A DNA stretch of 64,000 nt, taken from assembly GCF_032854445.1 (NCBI RefSeq), contig NC_088307.1, forward strand, positions 29,170,484 through 29,234,483, given 5' to 3'. The position numbers and the translations under genes were made by a program. The notes under the pieces were generated by a model. That model was not told the DNA's origin. It ran no database searches and saw nothing but the letters and a program-made list of their open reading frames with translations. Source of the DNA: Liolophura sinensis. Its lineage: Eukaryota; Mollusca; Polyplacophora; Chitonida; Chitonidae. Of this stretch, positions 37,101-50,300 are shown one piece after another. Within the stretch, counting starts at the first letter, position 1; each line of letters opens with the position of its first letter.

Positions 37101-40100
37101 TGAAAATTACCATGTTAAACATGTGTAAGAAACAGCAGGAATGTGACCTTCAGACTGGCTGAAAATTACCATGTTAAACATGTGTAAGAAACAGCAGGAA
37201 TGTGACCTTCAGACTGGGTGAAAATTACCACGTTAAACATGTGTAAGAGACTGCAGGAATGTGACCTTCAGACTGGGTGAAAATTACCATGTTAAACATG
37301 TGTAAGAGACAGCAGGAATGTGACCTTCAGACTGGCTGAAAATTACCACGTTAAACATCTGTAAGAAACAGCAGGAATGTGGCCTTTAGACAGGGTGAAA
37401 ATTACTATGTTAAACACCTGTAAGATACAGCAGGAATGTGGCCTTTAGACTGGTTGACAAATTCCAGGCTAAACATCTGCATGAGAAAGTACACGTAGGA
37501 CAGAGGAGTCCACAAAGGTATTGTACATTCAAATTGAGGAAGCCTCTGTGAAAACGGTTACTTGTTGGCAATGTGCATATTTCTGTTGGAAGTCATTGTA
37601 TTTACATAAATTTATACGTTTTCGCTTTAAACTCTAGTATAAAACCAATGGCTGGTTTATTATCACGCTTCAAGTTGTAAAAGAACTGAACAATGTTTGT
37701 CTGTAGGTTTTAGTAACTAGGCCTATATAAATCTGAACAAATCTTTGTGAGAAGACATTTATTTATCTATTTCCTGTTAGCACGGGTCAAATTTATCAAA
37801 GCATCCAAAATTTCATCAGGAGCGTATTATTTTTATGTACTACGTGTTATAAAAGGTGTAGGATACAACAATCCTTCCCCCCCCCCCCGCCCCACACTCC
37901 CCGTCAAAATTGCCGTATATATGCAAAGTAAGAGTGACATCTTTTTAGTTTACGTTGGTTTTTTTACCAACGTAGTGTTGGTTAAACTCTGATGGACACA
38001 AAACTTACCATTTCTCTCATCATCACAACCTTTATCCCAATGGCCGAGAAGCCAGGAAGAAGCGCAGAGAGTTCAGGTAGAAGAAGGAGAGAGCGATGCT
38101 CAGGATTAAGGTGCCAATCTCATAGTGGATCACGTGGTGTGGGTTGCGAAGAATGAAGCCCACGACAAATAATAAATACGGCACAAAGATTAACGCTGTC
38201 ATCAGAGATACCCCACGGAACCGGATTACCTGGTGAAAACATAAAAGGTATAATAAATACGCCACACAGATTAAAACTGTCATCAGGCATACCCCAAGGA
38301 ACCGGCTTACCGGTGAAAACATGAAGAGTATAATAAATACGCCCACACAGATTAACCCTGTCATCATGGATACCCCACGGAACCGGCTTACCGGTGAAAA
38401 CATGAAGAGTATAATAAATACGCCACACAGATTAACGCTGTCATCAGGGACACCCCACGGAACTGGCTTACCGGTGAAAACATGAAGAGGATAATAAATA
38501 CGCCACACAGATTAACCCTGTCATCATGGATACCCCACGGAACTGGCTTACCGGTGAAAACATGAAGAGTATAATAAATACGCCACACAAATTAACGCTG
38601 TCATCAGGGACACCCCACGGAACTGGCTTACCGGTGAAAACATGAAGAGTATAATAAATACGGCACACAGATTAACCCTGTCATCTTGGACACCCCACGG
38701 AACTGGCTTACCGGTGAAAACATGAAGAGTATAATAAATACGCCACACAGATTAACCCTGTCATCAGGGATACCCCACGGAACTGGCTTACCGGTGAAAA
38801 CATGAAGAGTATAATAAATACGCCACACAGATTAACCCTGTCATCATGGATACCCCACGGAACTGGCTTACCGGTGAAAACATGAAGAGTATAATAAATA
38901 CGCCACACAGATTAACCCTGTCATCATGGATACCCCACGGAACTGGCTTACCGGTGAAAACATGAAGAGTATAATAAATACTGCACACAAATTAACGCTG
39001 TCATTAGGGATACCCCACGGAACTGGCTTACCGGTGAAAACATGAAGAGTATAATAAATACGGCACACAGATTAACCCTGTCATCATGGATACCCCACGG
39101 AACTGGCTTACCGGTGAAAACATGAAGAGTATAATAAATACGGCACAAAAATTAACGCTGTCATCAGGGATACCCCACGGAACTGGCTTACCGGTGAAAA
39201 CATGAAGAGTATAATAATTACGGCACAAATTAACGCTGTTATCAGGGATACACCACAGAACTGGCTTACAGGTGAAAACATGAAGAGTATAATAAATACG
39301 CACAAAAACTAACACTGTCATCAGGGATATCTCAGGGAACGGGATTACCTGGTGAAAACATGAGAATAAATACGTATACGGCACAAGATCAACTCTGTTA
39401 TCAGGGATACCTCACGGAACTGGAATACCTGGTTAAAAACCTGAGGTGTATAATAAATACCCCACACAGATTAACGCTGTCATCAGGGATATCTCACCGA
39501 ACCGGATTATCTGGTGAAAAGAGTAAACAATCATAACAACATGACATTGCACGTCAATGTGTGGAACTGTTTTAAGGGCAGGTCAAGGTGGTGGGATTTT
39601 TTTGTACGTTGCAACAAATGATATTTCACAGTTGTGCGGAAGTGGTAACCAATTTATTTATTTGATTGGTGTTTTACACCGTATTCAAGACTTGAACTCA
39701 CATCGACCGCATTGGTGAGAGACTCATGGGTCATTACGCTGTGCTAGCGCGCTAACCAATTGAGCCACGGAGGCCCCGTAACCAATTTAGAGAGGAAGAA
39801 ACCAGATAAATGCTTTCACGTCTATGACTCAGGCGCCTTCCACCGATGCGGTCGCTGTGAGTTCAAGTCCAGTTCACGCTGGCGTCCTCTCCGGCCGTAC
39901 GTGAAAATGTCTATCAGCAACCTACGGATGGTCGTGGGTTTCCACGAGGCTCTAGCCGGTTTCCTCCCATCAGAAAGCCGACCGCCGTGATGTAAGTAAA
40001 ATATTCTTGACTACGGCGTAAAATTCTAAATAAATAAATAAATTTGTGTGTTGTCACCTGTGTGAGTTCCTCAATGAACGCGGTGACAACCCAGGTAGCC

Positions 40101-43100
40101 ACGATCCAGCCCAGGGCGGGGAAAGCTTCGTCCCGACCCAGTAACAGGTTTATCGTGTACATGGTGAGGAAGGCGAGGTAGGACAGCTGGCAACATTAAA
40201 ACAAGAAGACGACGATATTACAGGCGTACATAGCAATATAGTACATGGTCAGTCATTTAGAAGGGAGGTAACTCCTCTAACCAAAGGAAGGCAATATTTA
40301 CACCCCCTCTAGCTGTCAAATGTTGGGCATGTGTTTTGGTTATAAGTATTCATTTTTTTCAGGACGTCTCCACTTAAATGTTTCTATTTATAATAAGCCT
40401 ATCTATTTCTTTAACCATTTTCTATTTCCAACAGAATATCACTGTGACGAGGGCGACTTTGCTAATTTACAGAAGAAAAGCAAATAGGTCTTAACGTCGT
40501 CGATCTTCCAATTATTCGTTTGTTTTCAAGATTTCTGTTTCTTTCATCTCTTTTTATTTCATCAACATGATACTGTCAGATTACAGACGAGAAGTAATTT
40601 CTTCGTGACACTGTTTCTAAATCAAACCGTTGTACTCAAGTATGAGAGTGTTAAGAGAACGTACCATGAACCGGAAGTACTTGATGACAGGGGCTGCTGC
40701 TGAACTGCGGCACATTTCCCGTAGCCCTAGGAAACAATAATCAGACCCATTACAGGAAATCGGGGATTGTCATTGCCGGCGTGTGTGGCAAAAAATACCC
40801 CACTCGACCGCCGTCGACCACTGCACCTCGAATTAACAAAAATTAACAACACAACATTTATAATAATAATGTAATAAAAGAAAACATGAGTATTACAAGC
40901 AATAAATAAGTTTACTGAAGCATCACGTCTGTCTCGGTATCTGGTGTCAAGTGAGCATTCTGTTAGTCGAACCGTTCTCAGTATCTGGTGTCAAGGGAGC
41001 ATTCTATTGGCCGAACCGTTCTCAGTATCTAATGTCAATTGAGCATTCTGTTAGTCGAACCGTTCTCAGTATCTGGTGTCAAGTGAGCGTCCTGTTAGTC
41101 GAACCGTTCTCAGTATCTGGTGTCAAGTGAGCATTCTGTTGGCCGAACCGTTCTCAGCACCTGTGTCAAGTGAGCATTTCGTTGACCGAATCGTTCTCAG
41201 TATCTGGTGTCAAGTGAGTATTCTGTTGACCGAATCGTTCTCAGTATCTGGTGCCAAGTGAGCATTCTGTTGACCGAACCGTTCTCAGTATCTGGTGTCA
41301 AGTGAGCATTCTGTTGGCCGAATCGTTCTCAGTATCTGGTGTCAAGTGATCATTCTGCTGACCGAATCGTTCTATCGTTCTCAGTATATGGTGTTAAGTC
41401 GGCATTCCGGTGGCCGAATGGTTCAATAGATTTAACTAATAATGATATAAGTGAATTATGACTGGATTGTAGCTCTACCACCTGAGCTTGTGTAATTCTG
41501 CTGGAGAGAAGAAAGTGCCCGAACATGAGACATCCCGTGTAGCCAGCCGTTGTTCACTAACGTGATGTGTCACCTTGTCACCTATAAGACTGTCCTTTTG
41601 ACGCCATGTAATGCCAGACAACATGAGACTGTGTAAGACTAACACAATACTAGTGTCTTACTTCACTCCTTACCTTTGGCTCTTTTGTACGTGAGACAGA
41701 ATCTCATCTGAAGCAGGGAAAAACAGAAGACCTACAAACAAAAGAATAGAACAGGCTGAAACAAACAGGTATGAGTTATAAAGAAAGTTTTGAAAACAAG
41801 ATACAACTCGAATTCTCGAATTTCCCTGTGACTCACAATACTGTATAAATCAGACAGGTCACACAAAGAATTATGTAGGAAAAGAAACACATGTGCTTTA
41901 ATATTAAGAAAAGACAAGCTACATGTATCTCTTTCCCCGGTGTTCCTTAACCTTAGCCCTCAAGTCTTTTCGTCCTCCCCACACTTTACGTTATCCACCC
42001 TTTATTGGTGTGACCATTGGTTTTACCTTCCACCAACAGCTGCACGTGACCCTCTCCCGCATTTAAACTTCTTTCTAGTTGTTCTCCCTAATCCAAAGTC
42101 CTCTATTTCTACAGCTGTCTCTTCCATCGACTATTAAGGTTAGCCCTAGGTCTCTCATGTCTGCTTCCTAAATTCCACCGGCTGCTGTTGTCGACAACCT
42201 GGTGAAGAACTTTGATGTGGTTCAGGCCCAATGCCAACACCTGGACTTCAACACCTTTCACCGATTACAGAAACTATACAGCTCTTCCAGCCACAACTCA
42301 TCCAACTATACTATCCTACCCAGTATCTCCCCACCTCCCCTCTATCATGTACCTTCCATCGGCTTTGCAGTTCGCCACGTCTCCCATCCACACCTCGATT
42401 ACCTCTCACCCTCCCAACTTATCACTTCTGTGACGTATATTCCTCCGGATCTGTAGTTTGTCCACATCCTCACCTCGTTGACCCTTTCCAACCTGTCTCA
42501 CAAATTCCAGTTCTGTGACGCAGCTTCACACCGGCTTTGCAGTTCGCCATGTCCCCCATCTACACCTCAATGGACCCCATGCTCCCTCCCTCCCTTCTAT
42601 GAGGTACCTTCCACGGTATCGCCAGGTCACCCATCCACACCTTGTTAACCCTTTCCTACCCATCATACATGTACCATTTCTGTGACGTAACTTCCACCGG
42701 CTTTATAGTTCGCCCATCTGCACTTCGTTGACCCTCCTCTCCCATTACCACTTTCTATCACGTACCTTCCACCGGCTATTGCAGTTTGCGAGGTCCCCCA
42801 TCCACACCTCGTTAATAACCGGCTCGAAGGACTCGTGTGACATGACAGCCTGGCTGTCGATGGCCATGCGAAAAGAGGATACCTTGCCCCAAGCCTGACT
42901 CTTCTTACTGAGCACGGCCGGTGTGCTCCACGCTTGTCTCTTGGTACTGGTCCCAGTAGCTGCACAGCCAGGGTCTCAAACATGCTGCAAACACGGAAAT
43001 TTGAACATTTGTGCAGGACTGGTTGTTTTATACAGAAAAATCGATTACGTTTTCTTCAGATATTTCAGAAGTACACTAGAATAACGTTCAGATCATCACT

Positions 43101-46100
43101 AAATTCATAGTGGTGGAATAGTCATAACCTCTGTTCAAGTCCAGCTCATGCTGCATTACCTTTCTGGCCATACACGGAAGGTCTGGCAGCAATCTGCAGA
43201 TGGTTGTGGGTTCCCTCAGGGCTCTGTCCAGTTTCCTCCCACCATAATGCTGGCTGCCGTCTTATATATGAATATTCTTGAGACGACGTAAAACACCGAT
43301 CAATAATTCAAGCCCTTTTTTCGAAATATTTCGCTACTATGACGGGTGTCAGGTATATAATCTAACTTAAAATCTGTAACATGATAAACCTCACCTTGCA
43401 TGCTTCTCCAGACCTAGCTTTGGTCTGTTGAACTTCTTGGATTGCTGTGTCAGTATTGTGTACGCGACCAATGCTGCCAGCAACGGTTCCTGGAAATTGA
43501 CATAATATAGGACATTATTTTTATGCCGCAATAATAGTGAAACGTTCCCTTGTGTTTTTCTTTGTCCATAAATGTATTTAGCGTATCTCAAGCACTAGAA
43601 AGATGAAACGTAACAAAACACTGGTAATATCCAAAATGTCCGGGAAAGGTAACCAATACATTCCTAGGATTATCATGATATGTGGTGAGGAAAACTTTGT
43701 TTTATAGAGTGAATTACGAGAATACGATGTCGCCAGACTTTGTACAAATATCTGATTAGACATCTTACGAGGAGGGGATGGTTGGTGTGTTTGCGGGCGG
43801 GAAGTGTGTGTGTGTGGGGGGGGGGGGGGGGAGGGGGGGGGGGGGGTTAGTGTTCACTTACCGGAACTTCTCCCACAATACCCTGGACACGGTCTCTCTG
43901 TTACTGAGGACGGACCACAGAAACAGGTGAATAATTTTCTCCTCGGGAGGAAGACGGGCTGTCACCTTCACAACACAGAGCGGTGGCAATAATGAAAAAA
44001 AAAAAGATGCAGGTTAATGAATGGATATACGGATTGGAGTTACTGAACTTAACAATGCGTGATAATGAATATAACGATGCGTGTTAATAATAATGAGCAG
44101 AAGGAAGCTTGTACATGAATATATTAATGAATAATTGGAATGTTTCATGTTAGCTGCTTAGTGCGCTTGTAAAAACTGGACGGACAAAAGGTATGAAACC
44201 ATCAGTTTTGGGGGCAGGGGGTAAATTTTTGGGGGCAGGGGGTAAATTTAATGACAAAATTAACCAGCTCGAATAAACCACAAACGAAACATTTAACAAT
44301 TTGTATCATCTGTAACAGGATAACGCTATCCCGATATTTGAATCACTTAATGTTTAGATTTCAAAAGTGGTGAGTTAAGAAGAATACTTAATTTAAACGT
44401 TTTTCTAAGAATGTGCCCTAAATTTTCGGTTTTTCAACACTTGAAGAATCGTGACGAAGGCTTCACTTCAATATATATATTATGATCAGTTGGACAATAA
44501 ATGTGTGATTACCTAACCGGTGGAAGTAAAATCCTATGGATTCTAGCGGAGGATATAGACTCTTCAGAAGTTCTTTGATTTTTTGGAACGTCACCTGTCA
44601 GAAAGATAGACAGGAATCAAAGACAATGATGCAGATTGAAGATGATGGAAGATAGTCACATTAGATGGCCGCCGACAAAACTGTACAGTAATCTAATTAG
44701 CTGATTCTACACAGATGAGTACACGTTCACGAAGCCCCGATATCATCGCGAGCTCGCCCCTGCCACGGCGACGTCATACATACAGTGCTGGTTGCCATGG
44801 TAGCTACATGCACATAGCGACCGCCTCGGTGCCCTAATGGTAAGAGCCTCGGAGCCCGGGATCAATTCCGGGTCGGGCCATATCAAAGACTAGATATGGT
44901 ATATGTTGCTACCTCGTTTGGCGCTGGGAACCGAGAGGTTATAGCAAGGAATTGGGACAGGTGTCAGTATAATGTGACTGGATGAGGTGTCATGATTGGT
45001 GTAATACTTCAGTGGCGGCATAAGACTCTCTGTGACAAGAAGACACAGTATATGTACACACACTTTGTGACTCCTCATCGTCATGAAACTTTGTTAAGTA
45101 CGACGCAAAACTCATCAGTCTTATAGCATTACACTATTACATTACGTGCAAATAACGCTATTAGGGATTCGTGCAACGACCTAGGCATAAAATCGCGGAT
45201 AACATAGAGAGGAGAGATATGATAACATAGCGAGGAGAGACATGATAAAATAGCAAGGAGAGACATGATAAAATAGAGAGGAGAGACATGATAACATAGC
45301 AACCAGAGACATGATAACATAGAGAGGAGAGACATGTTAACACTCAACACAGTCTTCACACAATACAACTAACACATGTCATACATACTGTGGTAAAGGG
45401 TGAAGGTAACCCTGAAAATCACACAGTGTACACAGTAAGGGAGACATCAATATCACGTGAACAGCGAGGAAGGCCAACATTTAGCGCTCTCACTGGTTCA
45501 GTCACGGATGTAAATCAGGAGTTTTGAAGGGTAACTGGCACGGGCCGGTCGTTTGCCCTGGGGTGTGCCCGGTTTCGGTATCGTCGTCAAGAGAGAACAT
45601 TCTCCATAACGGCTACAAACATCGCTTTGAATAAATCTATATGGTCTGACACATTTAGCAACATCCCTTAGCGGCCCATGGCGTGCTATTATATACTGTA
45701 TATACATAGACGTCTCTTTATGTATATGGTTTGAATGCCGTTTATTTATAGCAATTCACAAGAATTTTCCAAGTGTATGGCGGCGCTCAGCGTTGAAGTT
45801 GAAGGGAACCGGTTTGGCTGGAGAAAAGCACCGCCCTTCCCCCAGGTACCTGACATATATCCTGACTTACAGCCACAGTCTTAGCAGCAACAGCTTTATT
45901 GGAACACGCTACCCCATTGGTCAATGACCTGGCCATTGAGGGAGCAAGCCCTTTCATCGTTCAAACCAACGTGATGTTACGTGAGGTGCGTAACGCCATT
46001 AAGGCTCTTGTAGACTTACCTTCCATGGGGCTGTGGTAGGGTCAGGGTAAATGACGTCCTTAGACTCCTGCAAAACAATAACAAAATCATTAATTGATTT

Positions 46101-47317
46101 ATTTACATGTTTGTTATTTATTTATTTGATTGTTGTTTAACGCCGTAATCAAGAACTTTTCCCGTATACGATGGCGGTCAGCGAGAGCGGCGGAAATTAA
46201 TTTCATATTAAGGTACGATTTGTGCTTGTGAAACTGTCTTTCTTTGATAGCCTGCAGAAATTCAGTACCAAGGTCATAGCCGATCGCGGACAAACATGTT
46301 TTTCTTCTTTGTACTGGTAGCTATTGGCACCTTTCTCAGCCATGGTGTTTTAATCAAAAGGAGCTCGCAAAATTAACAATATGTCTGTGCGTTTGTTAAA
46401 CGACTAAAATAATACGATTGAAATTATTACTGTGATCACTTTTCGTTAACTTTCCTTAAACCTGAATGTATGTTTTTAACTCTGGCCATATGCAGGATTG
46501 TAAGCCTATAATATCAAACTTTGATTTCCGTCACTTTGGACATTATCGATGTGGTTGTCCTTATGTCAAACCCAATCAAAGTATTTAACAATAAATTCAT
46601 ATTTAGGCCTTTAGTAAGCCTTTAGTAAGCCTGTAGTAAGCCTTTAGTAAGCCTTTAGTAAGCCTGTAGTAAGCCTGTAGTAAGCCTTTAGTAAGCCTTT
46701 AGTAAGCCTTTAGTAAGCCTGTAGTAAGCCGTGCTTACAGATATTAAATGAATAACTATCACAACAAAAATGTATCAAAACCAACGCCAGACAACGCGCG
46801 TTGATGGCTAGGCCTACCTGATACAAAGCTTGTATGTGGCTGATCTTCAGAAAGGACAAGATCTTGGTGAGGAAATGCCTCGTAAACAGAGCGTTCTTCA
46901 GCATGTGACCCAGCAGCTTGGGTTTCTGTGTCACCAAGGCGTCCATGTCGACGTCTTGAAGAAGCTGACGGAAAAGAGATGGACGAAGTTTGGCACTGAC
47001 TGATGTCAATATGTACATAAAACATCAAGCTGTAAACAGAGTTTTGGTTATGTCTGTGGATGTAGCAGAAAAGACAGAAGGTGATACAATCCAACGCAGA
47101 TCGTAGATTATAAGTTGCCACACAAATTTGGCTAAAATTGGAATTGTTTTTCTCCTCTTAAAGATTTTCGAACGGAGGGCGCCGCAGAAATTTGCAAGGG
47201 ATTTGACAAACATCCTAAAATTTGGCCCGTGAAAAACTGTGCATGTATATAATTTTCTCATTTTCGCTTTAAACAAATATATATATATATATATTTGATT
47301 GATTGATGGGAGGAGCG

Positions 47318-47355
<38 letters not shown>

Positions 47356-50300
47356 CGCTCCTCCCATCAATCAAAACAAAGCATGCTTGTATTGACTGCA
47401 ATAACGCCGACATGTGGTGTAAAGGCATAATCATTCAAACATTCATTCATTTAAATAGGTCATTCCTAAGTGTGAGTGGTATAAGCCATCGGTTTATCGT
47501 GTTGTACATACCGCTTGAGACAATGTCTGAAGGCTAGATAGATCATGTTCCCAGCTCAGGAATGAAAAAAACCTTGTCTTTGGTGTTCAAACGAGGACCT
47601 GTTCAAAAAAAGTACTCATTTTACACGGAAACATGACAATAAATCTTCGGGTTTTAAAATCACCCTTCTTAGTTGAGTAGGTTCGTTCCAAATAGTTGAA
47701 TAACGAATGTAAATGACTTTGTAGAAATCCATCACTGCGGAAGGCTCTCCCTCCCAAGGATCATGAAACTGTCTTAGATTTAAGTGATACTTAGGCTTCC
47801 CTTCAAAACGCTTAACAATATAATAAAAATTTTACTTCATTGTTTATCGATATCGTAATATTTCGTAAACTTGAAAAACAGCGTTTAAAGCTAAGTTCAA
47901 ATCTAAGATAATGAATCATGCAATAAGTTAAGACTAAGTCAGACTTAAGTCTAAGATTTTCTTCATGACCCTGGGGCAGACAAATAAATGTCATTAATCC
48001 TCCAATCACGGATATATTGCAAATTCTGAAAAGCATCAGTCAGCCACTGTAAATGCTTACCGAAACGTAACTTAGATATCGCCGCTAACGCTAAAAGCCA
48101 CGAGAAGTTTGCCTGAAAGGCTGCAGCAGAGACTACACGATCTAAACTTGTCTGGGTATATGTTTCCCAATAAGAACCAATATTCATGACAGTTTGAATT
48201 ACAAATGTAAATGACAGAATGGCCCGTTTTGAAATGGTCGGTCATTACTGCCTGCCAATAGCGCTTTGTATAAGGAATGAACTGAAAAAAGACCACAGGC
48301 CACGGGCCCTTGCGATGACAATTCTGTCTTCTAGAATTGGAAATTACGGTCTATATAGTAACAACATTATATTATATTTCAAAATGATATATATGGCTAC
48401 AAGAATTGTTCATGTAACGCTTATTTTTGGCTATTTGCATCGCTCAAAGAACACTGCGTAGATAGACACACAATCGGATGTAGCATGCAGCTATGTGGTG
48501 CTTTATTCTGTCGAATTATCGAACCTCTTAAGGCGGATTAAAATGGCGATCTGTAAAGACGGCGCTGTTGTGACGTCACTGAGGTCGATCTTCCAGAGCA
48601 GATCGGGATTGTTTTGACAGAAAGACACTGTCTTGATAGCCTGGAGTTTTAGTCTACTTCCGGTTGTGTTATCCACCTCAGAATTCCCTTGATGTTCTTC
48701 GTCCTTCTCACTGCAAACAGACGTGCATTGAATTACATACCATTGGAACATTATCTCATTAGCAGCCAAATATAATAAGTATACAGTAAATTTAAATACT
48801 TCTCCCAGCGTCAACCGCTTCAGTGGATGAGAGGTTAAAGTGTCCATCTACAAGTCGGGAGACGTGAGATCAAACCCGGATCGAGTCATACCAAAGGCTT
48901 TGAAAATGATGCTTGATCCTGCCTCCCTTTTGGCTTAACACTGACGGGTTTAGGGCAAGGAAACTTGACTGGATGATCCGGTCGTTATATGAGTGGAAAA
49001 TGTTGCGCACCAAGAGCCCAAATATACGAGCATTACCCAAAATTCAACTCAAAGGCTGGAAATCAATAAGAGACTGCACAGCCAAACATTACATTCCCAA
49101 TTGCTCAGATTACTTAAGGCGAGAGAGTTCCCCTTTGGCTGTGGCTTTTCACCTTTTCAAGGATAGTGCACTTATATGACAAGTGCTATGTTTATCACTG
49201 AGAGAAACCGGACAGGGCTGCTCGGAAACTACCGTTCTGCACGCCAGACAACTGACAAACTTCCTAACGCACTGAAATTAGTAAGACTTTCTGTATTAAT
49301 CCACACAGTATTCATACAGTGCATCTAACGAAGAAAACTAGTGAAACTGAGTACATGTATGCACAGTTAGCGTTTTAATAAATGTACCTGTCTGAAAAAG
49401 CGACGTCTAACTCGTCCATTGTTTCCGCCAAGACATCGGCGGCTCCTCCAGTACCCTGGCACGATAAAGACATACCGCCTATTATTAATGTCAAAGATTT
49501 AAATAAAGAAAACCGGAATGGTGATGAAGGAGATTTTGCTAGATCATAAATCAGTTACATCTTACAGATCAAAGACATCCAAGAGTTGTAGCTGAATTTG
49601 TAGAGCACGATAACGGAACTTTGAGGTCTGTCCTGTCAAATTAAAAAATCAAGTGCAGAAAGGAAGAAGGAAATATTCCTAGGATCTAAGTGGTGGTTTA
49701 ATTGTGAGATAAGTTAATTGTAGTTGAACACATAAAAGTTTTCGTGATGGTGTCTGACGTTAATCACAGCAGTATTTCCTTGTTGCAGTTTGTAAGTCCG
49801 GCTCTCGTCGCACGCGAGGCTCTTATCTCAGCCCCATTTTTACTTTTAATGTCACCACAACGAAGAGCTATCGGCTCAGCAATCTGCTGACTACTGCGTC
49901 AGCTGTGTTAAGGTTGTATTATTCTGGCTTCAATAATCACTAACTTCATGTAAATTGGCAAACAGCTCCTTTAGGCTATGACTTCTCATGGGCAAGAAGT
50001 CTGTATTTTTACCCTGTGCAGTTTAAGCAGCGTAGAGAAACTCTCTTATCAGAATCAGCATCAGAATCCAGACAAAAACGTACTAATATTTTTTGCTTGG
50101 ATTACTTCTGTCAACAGTGTGATTTCTTGAAGAAACGGTGTCGTTAAGGATGTATCAAACGAAGGGAGATAACTACGGACCCACCTTCAACACGAGGACT
50201 GGGATGTTATTCTCCACCGCCTGCTGGACTCTCTGAAGATCAGACAAACTTCCGCCGAGTAACAACTTTACAAACCGGAAGGGGGCGGAATGCTACGGAA

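Noticed and set aside
38032-39384. A ladder of 66-codon - strand frames spaced every 80 bp
   Set aside because: Shadow of the 80-bp junction array. Only the copy at 38009-38229 continues into real channel sequence.
44815-44890. Possible tRNA gene
   Set aside because: Has A- and B-box-like motifs but no clean cloverleaf, and it continues into a SINE body with the shared tail.
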